Source: a virus
IMG/VR virus record: IMGVR_UViG_3300010400_000025
Location: 1 to 50,607 of that record
Direction: 5' to 3' (one strand)
Length of the DNA: 50,607 nucleotides
Below the pieces are notes generated by a model. That model was not told the origin of the DNA, did not search any database, and saw only the letters and a program-made list of their open reading frames with translations. Shown here piece after piece: positions 1 through 6,143 of the stretch. Both the position numbers and the translations under genes were made by a program. Position 1 is the first letter of the stretch. Each line of letters begins with the position of its first letter.

Positions 1-1057
1 CGAAGCTGGCGGCGACGAAGCTGGTCGTGGCGATCTGCGCCGTGTTGGTGCCTGGCGGCGCCACGGGCGCCGTCGGCGTGCCGCTGAAGGCCGGACTGTC
101 CTTCGGCGCCAACAGCGCGTCGTTGGCCTTGACGAAGGCCGTGGTGGCGATCTGGATCGAATTGTCGCCGAGCGCAGGCGTCGGTGCCGTCGGAACGCCC
201 GTCAGCGCCGGGTTGTTGACCGGCGCGAAGAAACTCGAGTTCAGCCCGTCGAGCAGATCGGCGTCGAGGCCGGAGCCGACGCCATCGACGGTCTTGATCT
301 TGGTGAGCACATCGGCGGCGGTGTAGGCGGAAGCGGCCACAACGGGCTGCCAAGCGCCGTTGAGGCGCCCGTAGGACGTTCCGTTCGACGGCGCGTCGGG
401 TGTCATCGCGTTGGCGATGCCCTGCGCCCTGTCAGCCTCGGATTGGGCTCGATTCGCCTCCGTGGTGGCGGTCGCGGCGCTCGCCGAAGCGCTCGATGCG
501 CTGCCAGCGGCGGCTACTTTCGAGGAGTCGGCGGCGGTTGCCGACGCTGCGGCGGCATTTTTGGAGGTCGTGGCCGACGCGGCATCGGCTGCGGCACTCG
601 TTTCACTGGCCTTGGCGTTTGTTTCGCTGATTTTGGCCGCTGCCGCAGCATCGGTTGCCTCCTGGATGGGCGGATCGAAGTCGACGACTAGATTCCAGCA
701 TTGATTGGCCAGATCGGTCGCGAAAACGGTCGAAACGTGCTGCAAAATGCACTGGTAGAGCTTGTTGCCGTACCACACAGACTGCGGCGGCTTGTACTGG
801 ATGCCGGAAACCCACGGAGTGGGCGGCAGGACGCCGAGCGCCATGCCTGGATCGAGGCTCTCGGGCGTGACGATGCCGTTCTGGAGCTTGCCGTCGTCCC
901 TGCGAATGTCCGCCAGGGCGTCGATCGTGCCGTTCAGCGAGTTGGCGATGTTGTTGTTCTCGACGTCGACGCGGACGCCGGGAAGTGGCCGGGTCGGATT
1001 GGTGGTCTGGTAGCCAGCAAAGCTGAACGATGGCGTGTATTTCGTCGGGTTCGCCAT
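1..1057 (-). CDS. Tail fibre / receptor-binding protein, N-terminal part (continues at 50607)
   Basis: This is the first 352 codons of a protein of about 801 residues that runs off position 1 and resumes in frame at 50607. The ATG at 1057 lies 4 nt after the stop of the preceding gene. The N-terminus (MANPTKYTPSFSF) should anchor the fibre to the tail. Next comes an Ala/Ser/Thr-rich stretch at about residues 130-225, probably helical or coiled, then an LDGLN motif near residue 260 typical of fibre shafts. Repeats of the form PALTGxPTAPTxxxG..IATTAFV begin near residue 270 and continue across the junction. Such repeats are common in phage and prophage tail fibres. Host-receptor binding is inferred from the family. 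Confidence 0.85.
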   Translation of the reverse strand, partial: MANPTKYTPSFSFAGYQTTNPTRPLPGVRVDVENNNIANSLNGTIDALADIRRDDGKLQNGIVTPESLDPGMALGVLPPTPWVSGIQYKPPQSVWYGNKLYQCILQHVSTVFATDLANQCWNLVVDFDPPIQEATDAAAAAKISETNAKASETSAAADAASATTSKNAAAASATAADSSKVAAAGSASSASASAATATTEANRAQSEADRAQGIANAMTPDAPSNGTSYGRLNGAWQPVVAASAYTAADVLTKIKTVDGVGSGLDADLLDGLNSSFFAPVNNPALTGVPTAPTPALGDNSIQIATTAFVKANDALLAPKDSPAFSGTPTAPVAPPGTNTAQIATTSFVAASF

Positions 1058-1061
1058 GAGC

Positions 1062-1382
1062 TTACGGCACCGTGTTGTCGATGATGAGCCCGATCAATTC
1101 GAGCGAGGCGAGCAGGTTCTGCAACGCCGTTCCCGTGGAGATTTCGCCGGTCACCTCGATCGGCACGCCGGGTGGCGTGGGCGAGTCCGGCGCCGACGTC
1201 GGCAGCAGCACACCGTCGGCACGGAAGGCGACCTGGATGAACTCGATTGTTGCGGTGAGGCTGGCCGAGAGATTGGCGAGGTCGTTGTCGAGCGGCGTGC
1301 CGGGGAAGCTCTCAGTCCCTTGGAGGGACTGCTGATAGGCGGTGTAGTCGAATGAGATTTCCGGCAAGGGCGGATAGGCCAT
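1062..1382 (-). CDS. Small protein upstream of the tail fibre
   Basis: A 106-residue acidic protein starting MAYPPLPEISFDY. The ATG at 1382 has a good ribosome site (GGAGG, 7 nt upstream), which is why the longer frame from 1421 was not used. It is the first gene after the candidate promoter at 1406-1434 and ends 4 nt before the fibre gene, so the two are probably co-transcribed. A repetitive, Thr/Ser-rich and hydrophobic C-terminal half (TGTALQNLLASLELIG) suggests a structural or fibre-associated role. No family was recognised. It may be a virion adaptor, but that rests on position only. Confidence 0.75.
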   Translation of the reverse strand: MAYPPLPEISFDYTAYQQSLQGTESFPGTPLDNDLANLSASLTATIEFIQVAFRADGVLLPTSAPDSPTPPGVPIEVTGEISTGTALQNLLASLELIGLIIDNTVP

Positions 1383-1405
1383 GCGCAACCTCCGCGAGTT
1401 GAGCA

Positions 1406-1434
1406 GACATACGCCGGACATACATTTTCAGCAA
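1406..1434 (-). promoter_or_regulatory. Candidate minus-strand promoter with two GACATAC half sites
   Basis: On the minus strand TTGCTG (1434-1429) and TATGTC (1411-1406) are 17 bp apart. Read on the plus strand, two GACATAC copies start 11 bp apart (1406 and 1417), one helical turn, with the -10 inside one of them. The same half site forms the element at the other unit boundaries. It lies directly after the terminator at 1436-1463 and could drive the fibre and late genes. Confidence 0.5.
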
Positions 1435-1435
1435 G

Positions 1436-1463
1436 AAAAAACCCCGACGCTCGCGCCGGGGTT
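1436..1463 (-). terminator. Intrinsic terminator after the 1470-1706 gene
   Basis: On the minus strand a 7-bp stem (AACCCCG/CGGGGTT) with a GC-rich loop is followed by a run of six T. It begins 7 nt after the stop of the upstream gene. A short T-rich stretch on the other side may give weak activity on the plus strand too. Confidence 0.8.
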
Positions 1464-1469
1464 CCTTTT

Positions 1470-1706
1470 CTACTCAGCTGCCGCAGCAACTGGTGCCGGT
1501 TGGCGTGACGACCGCTTTGGCTTGGCCTGCTTAGCAGGCGGCTCGATCGGCGTGAAGTCCTTGATCGCCTTGGAGTAGCCGTCGATCCAGTGGCGTGCGC
1601 CCGCCGGGGTCGAGAAGCTCTTGAGCTTCCGGTTGTCAACGGTACGGACTTCGTATCGCGTTACCTTGACAGGCACAATCTTGACGCCACGATGTTTAAT
1701 CGTCAT
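1470..1706 (-). CDS. Small basic protein with its own promoter and terminator
   Basis: A 78-residue Lys/Arg-rich protein (MTIKHRGVKIVPVKVTRYEV) with an Ala/Pro-rich tail. The start has GGAGAA about 8 nt upstream. The middle (FSTPAGARHWIDGYSKAIKDF) looks like one small folded domain; the C-terminus (KPKRSSRQ) could bind nucleic acid. It is the only gene between the promoter at 1780-1808 and the terminator at 1436-1463, so it forms a single-gene transcription unit. This suggests separate control, for example expression in the prophage. No family recognised. Confidence 0.7.
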   Translation of the reverse strand: MTIKHRGVKIVPVKVTRYEVRTVDNRKLKSFSTPAGARHWIDGYSKAIKDFTPIEPPAKQAKPKRSSRQPAPVAAAAE

Positions 1707-1768
1707 AAGTCGTTCTCCACTCTTTTTAAGAACACTCGATGGTTACAGCCGTCGAGAGGCCGGAGCCC

Positions 1769-1814
1769 GGCCTGTTGCCATTATAGCACACATTGTGCAA
1801 TATTGCAACAGGCC
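1769..1814 (-). promoter_or_regulatory. Strong sigma70-type promoter inside nested palindromes
   Basis: On the minus strand TTGCAA (1808-1803) and a perfect TATAAT (1785-1780) are 17 bp apart. The spacer carries the palindrome GCACA-N3-TGTGC (1786-1798). The whole promoter is flanked by a perfect 10-bp inverted repeat (GGCCTGTTGC at 1769-1778, GCAACAGGCC at 1805-1814). This layout fits a repressor-controlled promoter, with the outer repeat either a second operator or an RNA hairpin. Confidence 0.7.
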
Positions 1815-1823
1815 GATTTCCGG

Positions 1824-2003
1824 CTATTTGTTCTTGGGGTGGACTTGACGCTCCATATGGTCGACCAGCCAAGGACGTATGTCCCTGCGGTCCCCGGCCC
1901 AGCCGAGCCCGCGCATGTTGGCGTCGTCGGGCTCCGGCGGCAGACACAGCTGTGGCTGGATCAGCCAGCGCCAAAAACGCCACAGGCGTTTTTGCACGCT
2001 CAT
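1824..2003 (-). CDS. Small Trp-rich hypothetical protein (59 aa)
   Basis: A 59-residue protein starting MSVQKRLWRFWRWLIQPQL; the N-terminus is amphipathic and basic, with four Trp in the first 20 residues, and may associate with membrane. The second half is polar (DDANMRGLGWAGDRRDIRPW). Its ATG overlaps the stop of the preceding membrane peptide as ATGA, so translation is probably coupled. No family recognised. It is the last gene of the 2457-1824 unit. Confidence 0.55.
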   Translation of the reverse strand: MSVQKRLWRFWRWLIQPQLCLPPEPDDANMRGLGWAGDRRDIRPWLVDHMERQVHPKNK

Positions 2004-2089
2004 CGCATCCACACGAACCAGATCGCCGGACCGACGATGATCAGCCCGACGAGCACGCCGAGCAGGAACGGCGCGATGTAGGGCCTCAC
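2000..2089 (-). CDS. 29-residue single-pass membrane peptide
   Basis: A GTG start at 2089 overlaps the stop of the preceding gene (GTGA), and its own stop overlaps the next ATG. The product is almost entirely one hydrophobic helix, FLLGVLVGLIIVGPAIWFVW, with a basic residue at each end. Size and shape fit phage micro-membrane proteins, such as holin-like or exclusion peptides, but function cannot be assigned. Coupled overlaps on both sides are the main support that it is real. Confidence 0.5.
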   Translation of the reverse strand: MRPYIAPFLLGVLVGLIIVGPAIWFVWMR

Positions 2090-2457
2090 GGCCTGGCACG
2101 CGAATGACGGCCAGGCTTCTTGAGCAGCTGCACCGCCTCTTCGTAGACCGTGAACTCGCTCGGCGGGAGATCGTCGGCCTCGGTCGGCCCGCCCCACGCT
2201 TCGCGGGGTTGCAGCACGCCGCTGTCATCAGCGGCATCGACGACGTCGATGTCGGCCTGCGGCGCCGGGGTTGCGGGGGGCGCAGTGGGCAGCGCCGCAG
2301 ACCGTGAAGGCTTTTCAACGTCGGCGGGCGATGCGGTCGGCCCGACGGCGTCGAGACGCGCCTTCAGTTCCCACCATTGCGGCAGCGAGGGGGCTTTGCC
2401 AGCAAGGGTGGAATCGAACGTGGCGAACCACGCTTTGAACTCTTCGAAGGTGAGCAT
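2086..2457 (-). CDS. Hypothetical protein, first gene of a small minus-strand unit
   Basis: A 123-residue protein starting MLTFEEFKAWFATFDSTLAG. Residues 1-40 look like a helical domain; 40-80 are Ala/Pro-rich linker; the C-terminus (EFTVYEEAVQLLKKPGRHS) is helical and basic. The ribosome site is weak, but frame and composition change sharply upstream of this ATG. It is the first gene leftward of the non-coding region 2461-3087 and is coupled to two tiny downstream genes. No family recognised. Confidence 0.6.
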   Translation of the reverse strand: MLTFEEFKAWFATFDSTLAGKAPSLPQWWELKARLDAVGPTASPADVEKPSRSAALPTAPPATPAPQADIDVVDAADDSGVLQPREAWGGPTEADDLPPSEFTVYEEAVQLLKKPGRHSRARP

Positions 2458-2489
2458 GACGTGATCACTGTACCACCACAGGGTGGCGC

Positions 2490-2537
2490 TGTCACGACAG
2501 ACGCGTGACATGCCAGTACTCTTGTATGGCATACAAG
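2490..2537. promoter_or_regulatory. Two operator-like palindromes upstream of the 2086-2457 gene
   Basis: TGTCACG (2490-2496) and CGTGACA (2504-2510) form an inverted repeat. CTTGTATG-G-CATACAAG (2521-2537) is a perfect 17-bp palindrome. Both contain pieces of the TGTGACATAC element found elsewhere in this genome. They sit 33-80 bp upstream of the leftward gene start. Confidence 0.5.
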
Positions 2538-2640
2538 GTTTTCGCGAAGCGAAATTTTGTACGCGCAGGGAGCTACCGCCACGCCTCGCGCGCCGGACTG
2601 CACGCCAGGGGGCGGGCCTGGGTGCGGACGCGCGCGCCGC

Positions 2641-2685
2641 GCACGCATTGCGTGCACAGCCGAAGGCTGTGCACGCAAGGCGTGC
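2641..2685. repeat. Long hairpin 1 (21-bp stem, one mismatch)
   Basis: Arms 2641-2661 and 2665-2685 pair at 20 of 21 positions around a GAA loop. The inner part, TGCACAGCC/GGCTGTGCA, is identical to the inner stem of hairpin 2 about 160 bp away. There is no T-tract, so it is not a classic terminator. Confidence 0.8.
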
Positions 2686-2800
2686 GCTATGCGAAGCGTA
2701 GAATCCTGAGCAGATTGTAAAACCATCCACGATATCAATGGCTTAGCGCTCGAGCCGGGTCCCGCTTGGGTCGGATCGCGCACACCTGGCGCGGGGACGC

Positions 2801-2841
2801 GCGCAGCGCCTGCACAGCCGGAGGCTGTGCAGGCGCTGCGC
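2801..2841. repeat. Long hairpin 2 (perfect 19-bp stem)
   Basis: Arms 2801-2819 and 2823-2841 are perfectly complementary around a GGA loop. It shares the inner stem TGCACAGCC/GGCTGTGCA with hairpin 1 but has different outer pairs, so the two are related, independently maintained structures. Confidence 0.85.
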
Positions 2842-3023
2842 GCTGCGCATGCCAAACCGAATCGATTCGGCGCCGCGCGGCGCCCGCTCGGCGCCGAGCC
2901 GGTCGGCGCGCCGATTCAAGCTGTTTTTGCTGCTATCATTTCGCTATGTATGCCGCAACGCTTGGCAGTTTTGCGCGATAAGCCTTTGATTTCATTGCGA
3001 AATAAAAATAATCAAAAAAGCGC

Positions 3024-3061
3024 TTGCATTTTGTCCTGAATTTCTATCCCTGTATGTCACA
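3024..3061 (+). promoter_or_regulatory. Promoter/operator region of the 3088-5934 operon
   Basis: The element TGTATGTCACA (3051-3061) lies 27 bp before the first ATG. Candidate -35/-10 pairs are TTGCAT (3024) with TATCCC (3045), 15 bp apart, or TTGTCC (3031) with TATGTC (3053), 16 bp apart. The second places the element over the -10, as at 30806. A further half site, GGACATAC, lies near 3076. Confidence 0.5.
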
Positions 3062-3087
3062 CAACAAACAACGAAGGACATACGGAA

Positions 3088-3858
3088 ATGACGACTCCCG
3101 AATTCAAATCGCCGACCATTCGCGCAGGCGGCAACGCTAAAACCATCAAGGGCGATAAGCGCGGCGATTATCAAACCGCGATCATGTATCTTGCGCCTGC
3201 CAGGATGGCAGGCGGCGCCAATATTTGCCCGATGGCGCAACTCGCGGGTTGCGATCCGACCCATGGTGGCGGCTGCCTAGTCAACGAAGGGCGCGCCCGT
3301 CTCATGTCGAGCATAAACATTGCGCGCATTGCCAAGACTCGCCGCTATCTCGACAACCGCGCGGCGTTTATCGCCGAGCTTGTCCGCGATCTAGAGCGTT
3401 TCGTCCGGCATACCGCACGCCATGGCGTGAAAGCAGCTGTGCGCCTTAACGGTACATCGGATATCCAATGGGAAGTAGCTCACCCGTGCGAACGCAATGG
3501 CAAGCGGTTTGCTTCGTTGTTCGAAGCTTTTCCCGAAGTCACGTTCTATGACTATACGAAGATTTACAAGCGCGCTTATCGCGCTTTGCCGAGCAACTAT
3601 TCGCTGACTCTGTCCTACAGCGAAGCAAACCAAGGCTATGCCGATGCGATCATGAAAGCGCATAGCGATACCGGGCTTAACGTGGCTGTCGTTTACCGCA
3701 CCAAAGCTTTGCGCAACGCCATGGTGATTAACGGCAATTTCCCGACCATCGATGGCGATCAAACCGACATGCGGTTTCTAGACCCGAAGGGAGTCATTGT
3801 TGGGCTCTATGCCAAGGGAACAAGCAAGCGCGACACAACCGGCTTTGTCATCGGCTAA
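3088..3858 (+). CDS. GP88-family (DUF7227-like) phage protein
   Basis: A 256-residue protein preceded by a modest GAAGGA site. It matches by memory the phage gene-product-88 family: an early YLAPARMAGGANICP segment, a Cys-containing CDPTHGGGCL stretch (about residues 55-64), the signature VRLNGTSDIQWE (about 118-129), FYDYTK (about 153-158), and an IDGDQTDMRFLDPKG...GLYAKG end. The family is widespread in phages; its biochemical function is unknown as far as I can say. It is the first gene of the plus-strand operon, directly behind an operator-like element, so it is probably expressed early or under repressor control. Confidence 0.8.
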   Translation: MTTPEFKSPTIRAGGNAKTIKGDKRGDYQTAIMYLAPARMAGGANICPMAQLAGCDPTHGGGCLVNEGRARLMSSINIARIAKTRRYLDNRAAFIAELVRDLERFVRHTARHGVKAAVRLNGTSDIQWEVAHPCERNGKRFASLFEAFPEVTFYDYTKIYKRAYRALPSNYSLTLSYSEANQGYADAIMKAHSDTGLNVAVVYRTKALRNAMVINGNFPTIDGDQTDMRFLDPKGVIVGLYAKGTSKRDTTGFVIG

Positions 3859-3918
3859 GCAGCGTTTCGGTTTGGCGCGGTGGCGCGCGCCTTTCCGAAG
3901 CTCTGGAAAGCTTCGTTA
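3859..3918 (+). repeat. Structured intergenic repeat, copy 1 of 3
   Basis: The layout is TTTCGG, an apical stem GGCGCG/CGCGCC, then CCGAAG closing the outer stem, then GAAGCT-CTGGAA-AGCTTC as a second hairpin. It lies between the 3088 and 3938 genes, directly before a GAAAGGAAATGCC ribosome site. Two further copies are at 4478 and 5521. Confidence 0.8.
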
Positions 3919-3937
3919 ACCCTTGAAAGGAAATGCC

Positions 3938-4474
3938 ATGATGTTTTTGAACCAAATTTGTGTTGTTCCCGCTGCATGGTCGACCGCTTGCGGTTTCGGC
4001 GATGCCGAGTTGCGCTTGCGCGTGATCTCAATTCGCAAGGCCAATGGCTGGACGTTCGCCAAAGTCGAGCACCCTAGCGGCTTCGGCGAGTGGATGGTTA
4101 ACGTTGAAATGCGTGACGCAACGTTGCTGACTGTCAACGTTGCCACAGCCGAAGATTTGGCCGCGCTGCGCAGCTACGCCATCGAATTCGGCCCTAAGTG
4201 GAAGGATAGCCTTGCGCTCGACTGGTACCACGCGCGCGCCCATGGCAAACGCGGCGCGATCCTGCACGGCGTGCGCAACAATTTCGGCCCGTCATGGCTT
4301 GACGCCTTCGAATTCGCCGACCCGATCGCCTGGCCGAACCTGCGCAAAGAAAAAACCCCCATGCTGCGCAACATGCGCGTGGCGCTGTCGCTGCACAGCT
4401 GGAACAATTCCGACGAGGAAAATATCCGCCTCGGCGCGGTCAAGCGCGAGCTTCACCGTCGCGGGACCTGGTAG
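3938..4474 (+). CDS. Hypothetical phage protein (178 aa)
   Basis: The ATG at 3938 follows GAAAGGAA; a TTG at 3923 in the same frame is less likely because the ribosome site lies inside it. The protein begins MMFLNQICVVPAAWSTACGFG. It has a beta-rich N-terminal half (LRLRVISIRKANGWTFAKV) and a Trp-rich middle (FGPKWKDSLALDWYHARAHGK). No family recognised. It is flanked on both sides by the structured repeat, so its mRNA segment could be processed or regulated separately from its neighbours. Confidence 0.75.
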   Translation: MMFLNQICVVPAAWSTACGFGDAELRLRVISIRKANGWTFAKVEHPSGFGEWMVNVEMRDATLLTVNVATAEDLAALRSYAIEFGPKWKDSLALDWYHARAHGKRGAILHGVRNNFGPSWLDAFEFADPIAWPNLRKEKTPMLRNMRVALSLHSWNNSDEENIRLGAVKRELHRRGTW

Positions 4475-4477
4475 CGC

Positions 4478-4540
4478 GCAGCGCTTCGGTTAGGGCGCGC
4501 CTCGGCGCGCCACTTCCGAAGCTCTGGAAAGCTTCGCAAC
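4478..4540 (+). repeat. Structured intergenic repeat, copy 2 of 3
   Basis: Same architecture as copy 1: CTTCGG, apical stem GGCGCG/CGCGCC with a different loop, CCGAAG, then the GAAGCT/AGCTTC hairpin. The 3' core TTCCGAAGCTCTGGAAAGCT is identical to the other copies while apical loops differ. Confidence 0.8.
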
Positions 4541-4556
4541 ACAAGGAAAAACGCCA

Positions 4557-4793
4557 ATGCTCACCACCATCGACTCCCGCGTGTGCGCCACGCTCGCCGA
4601 GCTACAAGAAACGCTCGACCATTTCGCTGCGCTCGCGCAGCGCCACCCGTCGACCGTCTACCTGGTCGAAGGCCTGACCCTGCAGCTGGTCGAAAAGACG
4701 CTGACCGACGGTTCCACCGTGTTTGACATCCGCCTCGGCGCTGCGCCCGACGCTGACACTTGCCCCGTGTGCGGCCTGGAGCACAGCGCATGA
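4557..4793 (+). CDS. Small protein with a C-terminal CPVCGLEH motif
   Basis: A 78-residue protein (MLTTIDSRVCATLAELQETL) behind AAGGAAAAA. A helical N-terminus (ATLAELQETLDHFAALAQRH) is followed by strands (VYLVEGLTLQLVEKTL) and a final CPVCGLEHSA. One CxxC plus His could form half a zinc site, possibly completed by a partner. The same CxxCGLEH pattern recurs in the zinc-ribbon protein at 23269. The stop overlaps the next ATG (ATGA). Function unknown. Confidence 0.7.
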   Translation: MLTTIDSRVCATLAELQETLDHFAALAQRHPSTVYLVEGLTLQLVEKTLTDGSTVFDIRLGAAPDADTCPVCGLEHSA

Positions 4794-5035
4794 GCACGCA
4801 AAAGCCGTTCGAAGTGCACGTCAAGCGCTACCGCGATCAACACGCCTGGACCGTGTCCGAGCACCGTTCGATCATGGCCGCGATGACGTCGCTGCGCTCC
4901 ACCATATCGGGCCGCAAGCACCGCCTGCGCGACCTAGAGCAGGCGCACATATGGTGCGCTCGCGACAACCGCAACTATTCACTGCACCGCGCCGCCGAGC
5001 TTCACGCCGAAGGCTATTTCGAGGGAATCAACTGA
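4790..5035 (+). CDS. Small basic hypothetical protein (81 aa)
   Basis: It starts at the ATG overlapping the previous stop (ATGA) and ends overlapping the next start (TGATG). The sequence MSTQKPFEVHVKRYRDQHAW leads into a helical segment rich in Arg and His (RSTISGRKHRLRDLEQ). It is probably a soluble, possibly nucleic-acid-binding protein. No family recognised. The tight coupling on both sides supports it as a real gene. Confidence 0.65.
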   Translation: MSTQKPFEVHVKRYRDQHAWTVSEHRSIMAAMTSLRSTISGRKHRLRDLEQAHIWCARDNRNYSLHRAAELHAEGYFEGIN

Positions 5036-5262
5036 TGAGCACCACACTGCAACCCGGCGACCGCGTGCGCTACGCTCGCGCCTTCCTGCGCAACGTCCAT
5101 TGCCGCGATCCGCAACGCCTCACGCGCCGCGCCACCGTCGTGGCGATCGAGCCCGAGCTTCGGCCCAGAGGGCCGCGCCCTGTGGTCGTGCAATGGGACG
5201 ACGCCGATGGCGCGCGCCGCGTGCTGTCCTGCAACCTGGAGCGATTGACAACCCACCTGTGA
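5035..5262 (+). CDS. Small SH3/KOW-like hypothetical protein (75 aa)
   Basis: MSTTLQPGDRVRYARAFLRN followed by strands (ATVVAIEPEL, PVVVQWDDADG) resembles small beta-barrel proteins such as SH3- or KOW-type modules seen in many phages. It is coupled to the gene before it by TGATG and ends 2 nt before the operator-like element at 5265. The fold call is inference from the GDRVR start and strand pattern; function is unknown. Confidence 0.65.
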   Translation: MSTTLQPGDRVRYARAFLRNVHCRDPQRLTRRATVVAIEPELRPRGPRPVVVQWDDADGARRVLSCNLERLTTHL

Positions 5263-5264
5263 AC

Positions 5265-5279
5265 GTGTGACATACACAC
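5265..5279 (+). promoter_or_regulatory. Palindromic TGTGACATAC element
   Basis: GTGTG-ACATA-CACAC is a perfect 5+5 inverted repeat, one of the two best copies of the recurring element. A TTGACA at 5245-5250 lies upstream. It precedes the gene at 5311, so an internal, repressor-controlled promoter is plausible. Confidence 0.65.
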
Positions 5280-5310
5280 CAACCGCAACGCTCTTGAAAG
5301 GAGCCCTCTC

Positions 5311-5520
5311 ATGTCCTGGAAGCCCGAAGTGTTCGTCGACCGCAAGTGGAACCGCAACGGCCTGGTGTTCGCCACCGAAGCCGAAGCCCGCGCCAACGCG
5401 AGCGATCTCATGGATCGCTGGTTTGCGGTCGACGACAGCCGCGCCGTCGAAGTCGACGAGCCCGTTACCCACACCTACACCGATCGCCGCCTGGCGGCGA
5501 TCGAGCGCGAACACGCCTAG
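5311..5520 (+). CDS. Conserved small phage protein (69 aa)
   Basis: A strong AAAGGAG site lies 8 nt before the ATG. The protein MSWKPEVFVDRKWNRNGLVF continues as ATEAEARANASDLMDRWF. This pattern, in which RKWNxNGLVFATEAEA is followed by a DEPV segment, is familiar from many proteobacterial phages, where it is an uncharacterised small protein. It is the first gene after the operator-like element at 5265. Function unknown. Confidence 0.75.
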   Translation: MSWKPEVFVDRKWNRNGLVFATEAEARANASDLMDRWFAVDDSRAVEVDEPVTHTYTDRRLAAIEREHA

Positions 5521-5578
5521 CAGCGTTTCGGTTTGGCGCCTTCGGGCGCCCTTCCGAAGCTCTGGAAAGCTTCTCAAC
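5521..5578 (+). repeat. Structured intergenic repeat, copy 3 of 3
   Basis: TTTCGG, an apical stem GGCGCC-TTCG-GGCGCC with a stable TTCG tetraloop, CCGAAG, then the GAAGCT/AGCTTC hairpin, followed by GAAAGGAAATGCC as in copy 1. The apical stem sequence differs from copies 1 and 2 while pairing is kept. Confidence 0.8.
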
Positions 5579-5596
5579 CCGCGAAAGGAAATGCCA

Positions 5597-5833
5597 ATGA
5601 CCGTTATCAACCAGCCTGCCCCCTACGCCGTCCTGATCAACGCAACCTACGGGCCGACCGGCGAAACCTCGACCACCCGCTTCGGCAACTACCCGAGCGA
5701 GCGGGAAGCCCTGGCCGCGATCCGCGACAACGAGGACTATTGCACCAAGCACCGCATCAACACCCACAAGCGCGCCTACCGGCTGTTCAAGGCCGAGTGG
5801 ACTGAGTTGTTCGTCGGCGAGGTGACCGCATGA
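5597..5833 (+). CDS. Hypothetical protein (78 aa)
   Basis: The ribosome site GAAAGGAA supports the ATG at 5597 (an in-frame ATG at 5591 is alternative). The upstream part of the open frame overlaps the structured repeat and is not coding. The protein MTVINQPAPYAVLINATYGP is small, with a strand-rich N-terminus and a helical, basic C-terminal half (TKHRINTHKRAYRLFKAEW). Its stop overlaps the next ATG. No family recognised. Confidence 0.7.
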   Translation: MTVINQPAPYAVLINATYGPTGETSTTRFGNYPSEREALAAIRDNEDYCTKHRINTHKRAYRLFKAEWTELFVGEVTA

Positions 5834-5934
5834 TGCTCGCACTAGGCGTGAGCGTGTTCGTCACGCTCGCGCTGATCCAACTACCCTTCGCGCTGCTGCG
5901 CGAAGTCGAGCGCCGAACGCGGCGCCGCAAATGA
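5830..5934 (+). CDS. 34-residue single-pass membrane peptide
   Basis: The ATG overlaps the previous stop (ATGA). The sequence MMLALGVSVFVTLALIQLPF forms one transmembrane helix, followed by a strongly basic tail (LREVERRTRRRK), predicting a cytoplasmic C-terminus. It is the last gene of the plus-strand operon, ending 2 nt before the terminator. Function unknown. Confidence 0.6.
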   Translation: MMLALGVSVFVTLALIQLPFALLREVERRTRRRK

Positions 5935-5936
5935 GA

Positions 5937-5956
5937 GGGGGCTTCGGCCCCCTTTT
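5937..5956 (+). terminator. Strong intrinsic terminator of the 3088-5934 operon
   Basis: GGGGGC-TTCG-GCCCCC with a stable tetraloop, followed by TTTTCTTTT. It starts 2 nt after the last stop codon. Confidence 0.9.
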
Positions 5957-5987
5957 CTTTTGCCTGCTGTCGGCGTCGTGTCTGACG

Positions 5988-6140
5988 CTGCCTCACCTTG
6001 GGCGGAAATAATTCGGTCGTTAGTGCCATTGGTCTGCCCCACCACACCATTGTACCCCCTTCGGGGGGATACAAGGTGAGGCAGGGCGCAGACCTTGCGC
6101 CTCGCCCCACCTTTGCCCCACCTTGGCAAGGTGGGGCAAA
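5988..6140. repeat. Nested inverted repeats between convergent genes
   Basis: CTGCCTCACCTTG (5988-6000) and CAAGGTGAGGCAG (6072-6084) are a perfect 13-bp inverted repeat. It encloses a CCCC-TTCG-type hairpin near 6055-6068. A second perfect 13-bp hairpin (6112-6124 with 6128-6140, loop GGC) ends 3 nt before the stop of the minus-strand primase gene. The region probably blocks read-through from both sides. Confidence 0.7.
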
Positions 6141-6143
6141 CCG

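Larger units (their letters stand above)
2461..3087. other. Non-coding region between divergent units: hairpins, palindromes, AT-rich end
   Basis: No credible gene is seen in these 627 bases. From left to right there are regulatory palindromes (2490-2537), a small stem TTTCGC-GAA-GCGAAA near 2541, a very GC-rich stretch with two large hairpins (2641-2685, 2801-2841), a GGCGCCGCGCGGCGCC palindrome near 2870, then an AT-rich tract (about 2920-3060) leading into the plus-strand promoter. It separates leftward and rightward genes. Promoters for both sides are expected here. A replication origin or attP is possible but not shown. Confidence 0.6.

Noticed and set aside
2483-2720. Short plus-strand open frames in the hairpin region
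   Set aside because: They lie over palindromes and hairpins, have no ribosome site and no protein-like composition.
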